Part shown: positions 54,689 through 63,640 of the stretch, piece by piece
How the letters are laid out: each line of letters starts with the position of its first letter
Position numbering within the stretch: the stretch's first letter is position 1
Assembly (NCBI RefSeq): GCF_902832885.1
Contig: NZ_CADFDK010000013.1
Location: 62,001-126,000 of the forward strand
Source: Burkholderia seminalis DSM 23518
GTDB taxonomy: Bacteria > Pseudomonadota > Gammaproteobacteria > Burkholderiales > Burkholderiaceae
Direction: 5' to 3'
Length of the DNA: 64,000 nucleotides
Translations under genes and position numbers: made by a program
Notes under the pieces: model-generated
Told to the model about the DNA's origin: nothing
The model's database searches: none
The model's input: only the letters and a program-made list of their open reading frames with translations

Positions 54689-55846
54689 TCACCACGCCTG
54701 CCGGTAAATCTCCAGCGCGTCGGCCTCCGTCACCTCGCGCGGATTGTTCACGAGCAGGCGCGTCTGCAGCATCGCATCCGACGCCATGCGCGGCAGGTCG
54801 CGCTCGCCGATGCCGACTTCGCGCAGCGTGCGCGGAATGCCCGTCGCGACGATCAGCCGGTCGATCTCGGCGATCAGCGCATGCGTGCGCGCTTCGTCGC
54901 TGCCGGTCGCCGACGGCGCGACGATCGCCGCGAGTTCCGCGTACAGCGGCGCGGCGGCCGGCGCATTGAAGCGCAGCACATGCGGCAACACCAGCGCATT
55001 CGACAGCCCGTGCGGCACGTGGAAAATGCCGCCGACCGGATAGGCCAGCGCATGCACGGCCGCGACCGGCGCGTTCGCGAATGCCTGCCCCGCGAACATC
55101 GCACCGACCAGCATCGCCTCGCGCGCGTGCCGGTTGCGGCCGTCGTCGCATGCCGCGAGCAGGTTGCGCGACAGCAGCGTGAGCGCGTGCGTCGCCAGCA
55201 TGTCGGACACCGGATTCTTCAGCCGCGCGGACGTATACGCCTCGATCGCATGTACCATCGCGTCGATGCCGGTCGCGGCGGTGGCCGCACGCGGCAGGCC
55301 GAGCGTGAGTTCCGCGTCGAGGATCGCGACGTCCGCGAACAGGTGCGGCGATACGACACCCATCTTGCGCGCCTCGCCGACCGTCACGATCGACACGGCC
55401 GTGACCTCGGAGCCGGTGCCGGCCGTCGTCGGCATCTGCACGAGCGGCAGCCGCGCGCTCGTGATCTTGTCGACGCCGTACATGTCGGCCAGCGCCTGCT
55501 GCCGCGGCGCGAGCACCGCGATCAGCTTCGCGACGTCCATCGACGACCCGCCGCCCAGGCCGAGCACGATCTCGGCATCCGCCTCGATGGCGCGCTCGGT
55601 CGCTTCGAGCACCACGTGCTCGGGCGGATCGGCGATCACGTCGTCGATCACGGTCACCAGCCAGCCGTGCGCGGCGAGGCTCTCCAGCGCGGGCGCGAGC
55701 ACGCCGCTGCGATGCAGGAACGCATCGGTGACGACGCACAGCCGCGCGAGCGCCGGAAAGCGTTCGCGCAACAGCGCGCCGAGCCGGCGCGCGGCGCCGA
55801 ATTCGACGATCTGCGTCGGAACGGTACGGAATTGAAACGGATTCAT
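54689..55846 (-). CDS. Iron-containing alcohol dehydrogenase
   Basis: 385 residues of the group III (Fe-dependent) ADH family. NAD-binding loop LGLGGGSSMDVAKLIAVLAP (about 95-114), PTTAGTGSEVTAVSIVT (about 140), and metal ligands in the region DAMVHAIEAYTS, with the later His residues in VHALAYPVGGIFHVPHGLSN. Its start overlaps the stop of the monooxygenase upstream by 4 bases (ATGA). Substrate is unknown; the partner gene suggests quinone or aldehyde by-product handling. Confidence 0.85.
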   Translation of the reverse strand: MNPFQFRTVPTQIVEFGAARRLGALLRERFPALARLCVVTDAFLHRSGVLAPALESLAAHGWLVTVIDDVIADPPEHVVLEATERAIEADAEIVLGLGGGSSMDVAKLIAVLAPRQQALADMYGVDKITSARLPLVQMPTTAGTGSEVTAVSIVTVGEARKMGVVSPHLFADVAILDAELTLGLPRAATAATGIDAMVHAIEAYTSARLKNPVSDMLATHALTLLSRNLLAACDDGRNRHAREAMLVGAMFAGQAFANAPVAAVHALAYPVGGIFHVPHGLSNALVLPHVLRFNAPAAAPLYAELAAIVAPSATGSDEARTHALIAEIDRLIVATGIPRTLREVGIGERDLPRMASDAMLQTRLLVNNPREVTEADALEIYRQAW

Positions 55847-56178
55847 CGGGTGCCTCCCGGTAGCGTCGCCGTGCCGGTGTCCGGCTGCACCATGAAGCGC
55901 GACACTTCGCGGCGATCGAGCAACGGAAAGATCGCACCGATCCCGATCCGCTGGAAATGCGGCGTTTCCCGATGTACGTCGAGGCCGTCCGCCTCGCGGT
56001 AGCGCTCGAGGATCACGATGTGGTCGGGATTCTCTGGCGACCGGAAATATTCGTAGTCGAGATTCTTCGGCTCGGCGCGCGTCGCCGTCGCGAGCTCCGC
56101 GAGCAGTTCGACCACGCGGCCGCCATTGCCGGGAGACGCGAAGAAGTGCGCGATGACCTGCAGGTAGGGTTGGCTCAT
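55843..56178 (-). CDS. Antibiotic-biosynthesis-monooxygenase (ABM) domain protein
   Basis: 111 residues with the ABM ferredoxin-like fold: YLQVIAHFFASPGNGGRVVE, EPKNLDYEYFRSPENPDHIV and ERYREADGLDVHRETPHFQR. Family members are quinol monooxygenases (YgiN) or small regulatory or heme-related proteins, usually dimeric. GGAGCG precedes the ATG. It is translationally coupled to the Fe-ADH gene. Confidence 0.82.
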   Translation of the reverse strand: MSQPYLQVIAHFFASPGNGGRVVELLAELATATRAEPKNLDYEYFRSPENPDHIVILERYREADGLDVHRETPHFQRIGIGAIFPLLDRREVSRFMVQPDTGTATLPGGTR

Positions 56179-56399
56179 GCTGCGCTCCGTGTTTGCGGAA
56201 ACCTGCCGTGACGGGACGCGCGCAATGCGTCGAACGCGAAGACGCGGCACCGTATCACTGGCTCGTCGTCGCATTGTATTCAATCGGCCATGCGTTCGCA
56301 GTACCGCGACCGGGCGCTGAAACCGTCGGGTTCCGCGACGCTTTCAACGCAAGCCGGATCGCAACCGGCCGCCCTTTCCACCCGCCGACGCCACGGCGG

Positions 56400-57116
56400 C
56401 TACCACGGCACCGTGCGCCCCAGATAGTCGAGGTATTCGAGCCCCGGCCGCGCCCGCTTCGCCAGCAGCACGTCGACGAGGCTCGGCACGCTCTCGTCGA
56501 TGGTCAGGCGCGCCTCGGGCCCGCCGAGCTCGGTGCGCACCCATCCGGGCGCCATCAGCGCCAGCGCACGCCGCTTGTCGGCCTGGCGCGCCGCGAAGCT
56601 GCGCATGAACTGGTTCAGCGCCGCCTTGCTGCCGCGATACACCTCTCGCATCCCGCTGACGTTGTTCGCGACGCTGCCCTGCCCCGACGACATCGCGCCG
56701 ATCAGGCCGTCGTCGGTCACCAGATCCTGCATTGCCTCGATCGTACGCATCGGCGCCAGCGCATTCGTGATCATCACGCGCACGAATTCGTCGGTCGTCA
56801 CTTCACCGATCGTTTCACCCGGGTCGTTGGTCGTCCCGGCATTCACGAACAGCATGTCGAAGCGCCTGCCTGACAGGCGCTCGCGCAGCGCGGCCAGTTG
56901 CGCGGGCTCGCAGATGTCGAGCGTCTCGATGTCGAGCCGGCCGTCGTACCGGCCCGCGAGGTCGTGCAGCTTCGTGCGTCCCGATCCCGCGCGCACGGTG
57001 CCCGTCACGTTCCAGCCCTTGTCCAGGAATGCTTCCGCCATCGCCAGCCCGAGGCCGCGCGACGCCGCGACGAGCAGGATCGCGGGGATGTTTCGATTCG
57101 ATTCGGTCGATTGCAT
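56400..57116 (-). CDS. Short-chain dehydrogenase/reductase
   Basis: 238 residues. Catalytic Tyr and Lys are in EVYRGSKAALNQFMRSFAAR (YxxxK), with Ser in GAMSSGQGSV. The nucleotide motif reads VAASRGLGLAMAEAF, so the first Gly of the usual TGxxxGxG is replaced by Ala. NNAG equivalent is VNAG. Divergent from a LysR gene, with a perfect inverted repeat between them. Substrate unknown. Confidence 0.83.
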   Translation of the reverse strand: MQSTESNRNIPAILLVAASRGLGLAMAEAFLDKGWNVTGTVRAGSGRTKLHDLAGRYDGRLDIETLDICEPAQLAALRERLSGRRFDMLFVNAGTTNDPGETIGEVTTDEFVRVMITNALAPMRTIEAMQDLVTDDGLIGAMSSGQGSVANNVSGMREVYRGSKAALNQFMRSFAARQADKRRALALMAPGWVRTELGGPEARLTIDESVPSLVDVLLAKRARPGLEYLDYLGRTVPW

Positions 57117-57187
57117 GGGGTCCGCCTTTCCCGGATTGCGTCATGCGCCCACTATAGGCAGGCATTACAGCAGGCGCCAGACGCACC

Positions 57188-57210
57188 GGATGCAATCCAT
57201 CGTTGCATCC
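57188..57210. promoter_or_regulatory. Candidate LysR operator: GGATGCAA-N7-TTGCATCC
   Basis: Perfect 8-bp arms separated by 7 bases, in the SDR/LysR divergent region, 72 bases from the SDR start and 40 from the LysR start. The ATGCAA-N7-TTGCAT core has the T-N11-A spacing typical of LysR sites. Confidence 0.7.
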
Positions 57211-57249
57211 AACGCCATGTCAGCCGCGCAACGAGCGTATCCTGTCCGG

Positions 57250-58227
57250 ATGGAAGACATCGACCTGAACCTCGTCACCGCCCTCGACGCGCTGCTGTCG
57301 GAAAGCAGCGTGACCGGCGCCGCGCGCCGCCTTGGCCTGAGCACGTCCGCGATGAGCCGCACGCTCACGCGGCTGCGGCTGGCCACCGGCGACCCGTTGC
57401 TCGTCCGCGCCGGGCGCAGGCTCGTGCCGACGCCGCACGCGGCCGCATTGCGCGATCGCGTGCATGCGCTCGCGAGCGACGCACGCGCCGTGCTGCGGCC
57501 GGCCACGGCCGACGTCGACATGGCGACGCTCGCGGCGACGTTCACCATTCGTGCGGCCGCGTCGTTCATGGAAATGCTGTCCGGCCCGGTGGTCGCCGCG
57601 CTCGGCGAAATCGCCCCGCACGTGCGTATCCGCTTCGTATCGAAACCCGACCGCGATCCGCAGGCGCTGCGCGACGGCACGGTCGACCTGGAAATCGGCA
57701 AGCGCGGCGACGATGCGCCCGAACTGCACACGCGCATGCTCTTTCACGACTGGCACGTCGCGGTGGCGCGCGCCGGGCACCCGCTGTTCGCGTCGGCCCG
57801 GATCACGCCGGCGCGCTACGCGGCCTGCCGTCACGTCATCTCGGCCCAGCTCGGCGATTTCAGCGGGCCGGCCGGCGATTCGGCCGATCGAACCGGCTCG
57901 GGCCCGCCCGTGCACGTCGTGGTGCCCGGCTACCCCGACGCGATGCGCGTCGCGGCCAGCACCGACCTGATCGCGCTCGTGCCGCGCTCGTGTCTCGGCA
58001 ACGCCTTCTCGCCGGGGCTCACGGATGCCCTCGGGCTGCGCAGCTTCGAGATCCCGGTTCGCCTGCCGGCCATCCTCGTGTCCGCGCTGTGGCATCCGCG
58101 CATGCACGGCGACCCGGTGCAGCGCCGTCTGCGCGACGCGGTCATTGCGGTCTGCCAGCGTGCGTATCCGGATTCCCGGGCGCCGCGCGCGACGGCGCGC
58201 GGCGCCGGCACCCGCAAGGCCGGCTGA
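57250..58227 (+). CDS. LysR-family transcriptional regulator
   Basis: 325 residues. Winged helix MEDIDLNLVTALDALLSESS with STSAMSRTLTRLRLATGDPL; binding domain from about 95. The C-terminal 20 residues are Arg/Ala-rich. It is likely to regulate the divergent SDR gene through the repeat at 57188-57210. The frame is open upstream, but family length fixes this start. Confidence 0.86.
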   Translation: MEDIDLNLVTALDALLSESSVTGAARRLGLSTSAMSRTLTRLRLATGDPLLVRAGRRLVPTPHAAALRDRVHALASDARAVLRPATADVDMATLAATFTIRAAASFMEMLSGPVVAALGEIAPHVRIRFVSKPDRDPQALRDGTVDLEIGKRGDDAPELHTRMLFHDWHVAVARAGHPLFASARITPARYAACRHVISAQLGDFSGPAGDSADRTGSGPPVHVVVPGYPDAMRVAASTDLIALVPRSCLGNAFSPGLTDALGLRSFEIPVRLPAILVSALWHPRMHGDPVQRRLRDAVIAVCQRAYPDSRAPRATARGAGTRKAG

Positions 58228-58373
58228 CGCGCGGCCAACCCGCTGACCGCCCGGCGCCGATCCAGCCCCTTTCCTCGCGCCGCCGAATCGCCACCAGCGC
58301 AGCGCGCGCCGGCGGCGCGGGCGGGGCCTTCGGCTAAAATGCCGCACTTTCCACCTTGTCCGGCCCGCTCGCC

Positions 58374-59762
58374 ATGCAACCCGCCTCCTCCGCCCAACCC
58401 GTCGCCCACGGCGCCGACGCCGCCGATGCGGCCCGCGACCTCGTTTACGGCCCGAACGACCGGCCGGCGCCGATGGTCGCGTTCGTCGCCGCGCTACAGC
58501 ACCTGCTGGCGATCATCGTGCCGATCGTCACGCCCGGCCTGCTGATCTGCCAGGCGCTCGGCGTGCCCAGCCGCGATACGACCCTGATCGTGTCGATGTC
58601 GCTGGTGATTTCCGGCATCGCCACCTTCGTCCAGTGCAAGCGCTTCGGCCCGCTGGGCGCCGGCCTGCTGATCGTCCAGGGCACCAGTTTCAACTTCGTC
58701 GGCCCGCTGATCGCGGGCGGCAGCCTGATGGTCAAGCAAGGCACGCCGGTCGAGACCGTGATGGCCGCGATCTTCGGCGTCGTGATCGCCGGTTCGTTCG
58801 TCGAGATGGGCGTGTCGCGCATCCTGCCGTTCGTGAAGCGCCTGATCACGCCGCTCGTCACCGGCATCGTCGTGCTGCTGATCGGCCTCACGCTGATCAA
58901 GGTCGGCCTCATCAGCATGGGCGGCGGCTACGGCGCGATGGCCAAGGGCACGTTCGCGAGCGCGGAGAACCTGACACTGTCGGGGCTCGTGCTCGGCACG
59001 ATCATCCTGCTGAACCGCGTGCCGGTCGTCTGGGTACGCAGTACCGCGCTCGTCATCGCGCTCGTGATCGGCTACCTCGCGGCCGCGTTCCTCGGCCGCC
59101 TCGACTTCACGGGCATGCACCAGGCCGCGCTGTTCCAGGTGCCGACGCCGCTGCACTTCGGCATCGGCTTCTCGTGGTCGCTGTTCGTGCCGATGCTGAT
59201 CATCTATCTCGTCACGTCGCTCGAGGCGATCGGCGACGTCACGGCCACCAGCAAGATCTCGAACGAGCCCATCGAAGGCCCGGTGTGGATGCAGCGCATC
59301 AAGGGCGGCGTGCTCGTCAACGGCGCGAACTCGCTGCTGGCCGGCGTGTTCAACACGTTCCCGAGCTCGGTGTTCGCGCAGAACAACGGCGTGATCCAGA
59401 TCACCGGCGTCGCGAGCCGCCACGTCGGCATCTGGATCGCGGGGATGCTCGTGGTGCTCGGCCTGTTCCCGGTCGTCGCCGGCGTGCTGCAGGCCGTGCC
59501 GGAGCCCGTGCTCGGCGGTGCGGCGATGGTGATGTTCGGCGCGGTGGCCGCCTCGGGCATCAACATCCTCGCGGGTGTCCAGCTCGATCGTCGCGCGCTG
59601 CTGATCATCGCGGTGTCGCTGGCGCTCGGCCTCGGCGTGTCGCAGGTGCCGGACATCCTCAACAGCCTGCCGCACGCGCTGAAGAACGTGCTGGAATCGG
59701 GTGTGGCGACGGGCGGCATCTGCGCGCTCGTGATGAACTGGTTCCTGCCGGAAAAGAAATGA
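58374..59762 (+). CDS. NCS2 (NAT) family purine permease, XanQ-like
   Basis: 462 residues with about 14 helices. Signature AQNNGVIQITGVASRHVG (NAT motif) and the TM8 segment SLEAIGDVTATS with its Glu. These match xanthine permeases such as E. coli XanQ. One notable change: the Asp in the XanQ segment GGVLADG is Asn here (GGVLVNG), which may alter proton coupling or specificity. Monocistronic by appearance; a 298-base gap follows. Confidence 0.85.
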   Translation: MQPASSAQPVAHGADAADAARDLVYGPNDRPAPMVAFVAALQHLLAIIVPIVTPGLLICQALGVPSRDTTLIVSMSLVISGIATFVQCKRFGPLGAGLLIVQGTSFNFVGPLIAGGSLMVKQGTPVETVMAAIFGVVIAGSFVEMGVSRILPFVKRLITPLVTGIVVLLIGLTLIKVGLISMGGGYGAMAKGTFASAENLTLSGLVLGTIILLNRVPVVWVRSTALVIALVIGYLAAAFLGRLDFTGMHQAALFQVPTPLHFGIGFSWSLFVPMLIIYLVTSLEAIGDVTATSKISNEPIEGPVWMQRIKGGVLVNGANSLLAGVFNTFPSSVFAQNNGVIQITGVASRHVGIWIAGMLVVLGLFPVVAGVLQAVPEPVLGGAAMVMFGAVAASGINILAGVQLDRRALLIIAVSLALGLGVSQVPDILNSLPHALKNVLESGVATGGICALVMNWFLPEKK

Positions 59763-60060
59763 CCGGACGCGCCGCAGGGCGACGCGGCGTGCCTGACAGG
59801 CGGCGCCGCTGCGCGCGAACCTCGACGCGCCGAACGCGACGTCCGGCCGCCCGCTCTGCCGAAGCGCTGACGTGGAACCGGTCAGGATGACTTGCGGCCT
59901 GGCCGGTTGCAGCACGCGCGGCACCCGATGCTTGAGCCGCAGCCGGGTAGCCGGCGCGGCATGGCCCCGACGGCGCCTGGGCGCGCCGGCCAGGACAATC
60001 AAAAGTCAAACCCGGTCAGGCCACCTTGGTCGATCGATTCGTGCTGGTTAGAATCACGAT
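59763..60060. other. Gap between the purine permease and Nudix genes
   Basis: 298 bases, GC-rich, with no supported gene. The last 60 bases (TTGGTCGATCGATTCGTGCT and following) are less GC-rich and probably hold the Nudix promoter. No clear terminator with a T-run was seen after the permease. Confidence 0.4.
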
Positions 60061-60486
60061 ATGCCCCAAGTCCCCGCCCCCAACAACGCCCCCGCGGCAA
60101 CGACCGTCCAGGTCAAGGAACGCGCGACCATCGTCTGCTACCGCAACGCGCGCGTGCTGCTCGTCGCGCGCACGGCGTCGCGCTGGGCCTTGCCCGGCGG
60201 CACCATCAAACGCGGGGAAACGCCGCTCGAGGCCGCGCATCGCGAGCTGTGCGAAGAAACCGGCATGACCGGCCAGGACCTGACGTATTCGATGCAGTTC
60301 ACCGGGCTCGCGAAGATCCATCACGTGTTCTTTGCGGAAGTCGGCCCGGACCAGACGCCGCAAGCGAGCAACGAGATCGAGAAATGCAAGTGGTTTCCGA
60401 TCGACGGTGTCGACGGGCTGCGCGCCAGTATTCCGACGAAGCGAATCGTCGAACTCGTCTACAACCACGAAATCCGCAAGGCGTAA
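60061..60486 (+). CDS. Nudix hydrolase
   Basis: 141 residues. The Nudix box is complete: GGTIKRGETPLEAAHRELCE then ETGM, matching Gx5Ex7REUxEExGU with Glu in the metal-binding positions. Family members hydrolyse nucleoside diphosphates linked to another group (X). The specific substrate cannot be read here. The ATG sits directly after a less GC-rich patch without a strong ribosome site. Confidence 0.87.
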   Translation: MPQVPAPNNAPAATTVQVKERATIVCYRNARVLLVARTASRWALPGGTIKRGETPLEAAHRELCEETGMTGQDLTYSMQFTGLAKIHHVFFAEVGPDQTPQASNEIEKCKWFPIDGVDGLRASIPTKRIVELVYNHEIRKA

Positions 60487-60555
60487 GCGCACCGCGCGCG
60501 AGCGTGCGGTCGCCCCGCTCGGGTCGTCGTTCGTGGATCGGCGGCGCGCGAACGC

Positions 60556-60768
60556 TCAGTGCGTGCGCTGTCTTCGCAATTCGTGCGTGGAATAAACGAC
60601 GAGAAAGATGCCGAGCATCGCGATGCCGGACGCCATGAAGTCGTTTGCGCTTCCCGCGCCGCGCAGCGACGCCGGGAGAATGCCCAGACTCAATCCTGCC
60701 CCAGCAAGAAGCAATCCTGCTGCTACGCCCCAGATCGGTCCGGTGATCTTGTCGGTTTTATTTTTCAT
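60556..60768 (-). CDS. Small two-helix membrane protein, 70 aa
   Basis: 70 residues, MKNKTDKITGPIWGVAAGLL onward, with hydrophobic segments at about 11-31 and 44-60 and a short basic tail ELRRQRTH. The upstream extension to 60876 has no ribosome site. The first codons are unusually A/T-rich for this window. Convergent with the Nudix gene. Unknown function. Confidence 0.65.
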   Translation of the reverse strand: MKNKTDKITGPIWGVAAGLLLAGAGLSLGILPASLRGAGSANDFMASGIAMLGIFLVVYSTHELRRQRTH

Positions 60769-61323
60769 ACAGCACCCGTCTACAGTCGTGACCTGAACGG
60801 CATCGGCAAAAGGCGCCGCGTCTACCCTCAGTGGTTTCACTATAGCCGGAAAATAATTCACTGCGCGTCCGGACATTTACCGATCAAGTTTTACCGGTCG
60901 CGACCGCTTGACCGGGAAAATCGTGCCCCGTTCGGCCCGGGGGTCGACAAACGATCCGCGCGCCACCCGGCGCGCCCCTTCCGGTTCGTTCCCGGCGCCA
61001 ACCAGGCGGCCGCCCGCGGCCCACGTTCCTCGCCCGGCACCGATCGGTCTCACGCCATCGCGCCGGGTGTAATTGCCTGTAATTGCACCGTCGCACCAGA
61101 CTGCCTAATTTCCACCTGTACCTTCGGCGCATCGATACGGGAAGCCCGCCCGAAGGGTCCGTGAGCGTTTGACCTTGAACCGGCACATGTCCGGCGTAAC
61201 GCGGTTCGGAAACCCCGCACCTCGACCCGGCCCTCGGTCCGGGGGCGGGGATTCGGGCCGCACCGCGCGCGAATTTCCGCCGGACTCGCATGAAACACCA
61301 CACGTTCTCAACTGGAGATGGAA
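60769..61323. promoter_or_regulatory. Upstream region of the 761-residue beta-repeat protein
   Basis: 555 bases with no supported gene. It includes a relatively A/T-rich patch at 60830-60890, a 10-bp-spaced direct repeat (61068-61086) and the ribosome site GGAG at 61314-61317. The promoter of the rightward gene pair is probably near the repeat; no clear hexamers were assigned. Confidence 0.45.
61068..61086. repeat. Direct repeat TGTAATTGC x2, spaced one helical turn
   Basis: TGTAATTGC at 61068-61076 and again at 61078-61086, about 240 bases upstream of the beta-repeat gene. A 10-bp period places both copies on the same DNA face, as in many activator sites. Confidence 0.5.
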
Positions 61324-63609
61324 ATGATCAATATTCAGGACTCCCGAGTCATCAAGTACGACAACGACAGGAAGAGCGTCACCGTCTATCGCGATTTCGC
61401 GAACACGAATCTCTGGTACATCGTGCCGAAACCCCAGCTCGCCACCCAGACCGTCGACGGCATCACCCTTCCGGCGTTCGCGCTGACCGAGTTCAGGACG
61501 AACAGCGGCTCGGCCGGCACGGTGACGTTTACGGCCGAACTCGTGATCGACCCGGAGGCCTACCAGGCCGTGAAGAACGTCCTGGGCCAAGGCATCGAAT
61601 TCGGCCAGTTCGTGTGGAACGACGCCCAGGCGTTCCTGACGCTGACGCTTCCGTCCACGGCGCCCGATACGCAGCTCAACGTCACGCCGTCCAATTTCGG
61701 CAGCAACGCGGCGACGTTCATCATCGACCTGAAGACCGCCGCCGACGTCAAGGCGATTCGCGACATCTTCGACTCGGGCGTCGGCCTGTCGACCTGGTCG
61801 ATCCAGTATGTCGCCACGACGCTGAGCCAGCTGCCGGCCGTCAAGGCCACCGTGACCTACGACTGCGCGATCGCCGCCAGCTACCAGAAGACCGTCCACA
61901 TCGACCGCAACGTCTGGGGCAGCGAGACCGGACGGCGCACCACGATCCGCGAATACATGCAGAAGTCCGATTCCGGCAAGGTCGACCTGGCGTGGTCGGT
62001 CCAGCCGTCGGACGAGTTCCGGCAACGCGTCCACGACTGGGCGTTCACGACGCTCGAGGGGCTGGTCCAGGCCGCCGCCGACGATGTCGCGCGCCGCCTC
62101 GGCGCGAGCGCGGCCGACGATTTCAGCATCAACTCGATCGGCTCGTTCCAGCGCGTCTACCAGGAAAACGAGGTCATCGACTGGACGATCATGCCGCAGG
62201 GCTTCCTGCCGACCTTCGACAAGACGGTCTGGAGCCGGCTGGACAAGACGGTCGACAACCGCACGCTGGATGTGTCCGTGACGATGTCGGCCGACCTGAA
62301 GAACGCGGGCATCAGGAAGGTCACCGTGACGATTGACTATCCGGGCAAGGGCCAGCCGGAATCCAACGCATTCACCGCCGACACGGCCAATACCTGGCAT
62401 TACGAATCCAACGGTTTCTTCGGCGCGAACAAGCAATTCGTATCGGAATACACGTACTGGTACCAGGTCGAGCCCGAAGACGGCGATGCCTTCACGTCGC
62501 CGACATTCAAGAGCAGCAGCGACCAGCTCCAGATTTCCAACACCGACCTCGGCTACCAGCAAGCCGAGTTCATCTGCTCGAACATCGCATTCGCATCGGA
62601 AAAACCGGGCAACAACGTCGACTTCGTGCTGATCGACTTCACGTACCTGCCGACCGCCGGCTCCAAGCTGTTCGTCGATCAGCGCAAGGTCACCAAGAAC
62701 GCCCAGGCCGTGCAGTTCCGCAGCCACAGCTATCAGCCGAGCGGCGCGAACTACAGCTATGCGGTCACCTACGTGCTGACGAACGGCGACATCATCGTCA
62801 ACCAGCCACAGTCGGTGTACCCGGTGGTGAACAGCCAGACCCTGACCGTCTACAGCATGATCGCGCCCGCCGACTTCACGGTCACCGTCATGAACGACAC
62901 GATTCCGGGGGGCAGTATCGCGCTGCCGGCGATCACCGGCGTCTCGCTGACGACCGGCTACACCGACCAGCCGGACAGCCCGGATCGCCAGACGCACAAG
63001 TTCCACGAACTGGGGATCGAGGACTACTACACCGGCACGTGGGAATACCAGGCCGTCAAGCGCAGCACCTCGACCGTCCAGGTCGACGGCACGGTCTATT
63101 ACCGCGACAAGAACAACACGCGCAAATCCGTCGCGGTCCGCAAGGTGCGCTACGGCAACACGCCGTCGTTCGCACTGGACGTGTTCCCGGTCCAGTTGCC
63201 CTTCACGGTGACGTTCGATCCGTCGCTGGTCGACTGGAAGACGTACATCCAGGTCGAAGTCCAGATGTACCGCGCGTCGGGGTCGGGCAAGACCGACATC
63301 GACTCCTGCATCTTCAAGCCCACGACGCTGTCGAACGGCACCACGATCCTCCCGTCGCCCTACTACTACACGTTCGCGCGCGAAGTCGATGCGTCGACGG
63401 AATTCCAGTACGCGACGACCTACTTCGAAGCCGGGACCAACCGCGGCGTCGAAGGGCCGCAGGGCAGTTACGACAACAACACGCTGGTGCTGCCCCACGA
63501 TACCAAGGGCGGGACGAAGCCGGTCTATTCGGTACGGCTGCCGGCAAGCGACGTCCTGACCCGCGACCTCGACGAGACCGACAAGGCCGACGAGACCGAC
63601 CTGGTCTGA
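61324..63609 (+). CDS. Large beta-rich protein with internal repeats, unrecognised family
   Basis: 761 residues. No signal peptide, membrane helix or catalytic motif. The ATG at 61324 was chosen because GGAG is correctly spaced; an ATG six bases earlier is too close to it. Residues 1-290 form one or two beta-rich domains with helices (for example VHDWAFTTLEGLVQAAADDV at about 236-255). From about 320, a beta unit recurs: strand VTVTIDY (333-339) then YTYWY (376-380); LIDFTY (436-441) then YSYAVTY (477-483); VEVQMY (644-649) then FQYATTY (694-700). Units one and two are 102 residues apart. The C-terminus is acidic (DLDETDKADETDLV). Codon use matches its neighbours. The next gene is also beta-rich. 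I do not recognise the family; a structural or surface/particle role is only a guess. Confidence 0.75.
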   Translation: MINIQDSRVIKYDNDRKSVTVYRDFANTNLWYIVPKPQLATQTVDGITLPAFALTEFRTNSGSAGTVTFTAELVIDPEAYQAVKNVLGQGIEFGQFVWNDAQAFLTLTLPSTAPDTQLNVTPSNFGSNAATFIIDLKTAADVKAIRDIFDSGVGLSTWSIQYVATTLSQLPAVKATVTYDCAIAASYQKTVHIDRNVWGSETGRRTTIREYMQKSDSGKVDLAWSVQPSDEFRQRVHDWAFTTLEGLVQAAADDVARRLGASAADDFSINSIGSFQRVYQENEVIDWTIMPQGFLPTFDKTVWSRLDKTVDNRTLDVSVTMSADLKNAGIRKVTVTIDYPGKGQPESNAFTADTANTWHYESNGFFGANKQFVSEYTYWYQVEPEDGDAFTSPTFKSSSDQLQISNTDLGYQQAEFICSNIAFASEKPGNNVDFVLIDFTYLPTAGSKLFVDQRKVTKNAQAVQFRSHSYQPSGANYSYAVTYVLTNGDIIVNQPQSVYPVVNSQTLTVYSMIAPADFTVTVMNDTIPGGSIALPAITGVSLTTGYTDQPDSPDRQTHKFHELGIEDYYTGTWEYQAVKRSTSTVQVDGTVYYRDKNNTRKSVAVRKVRYGNTPSFALDVFPVQLPFTVTFDPSLVDWKTYIQVEVQMYRASGSGKTDIDSCIFKPTTLSNGTTILPSPYYYTFAREVDASTEFQYATTYFEAGTNRGVEGPQGSYDNNTLVLPHDTKGGTKPVYSVRLPASDVLTRDLDETDKADETDLV

Positions 63610-63640
63610 CCGCCCTCCCGACCGACCCAAGCGCGCGACC

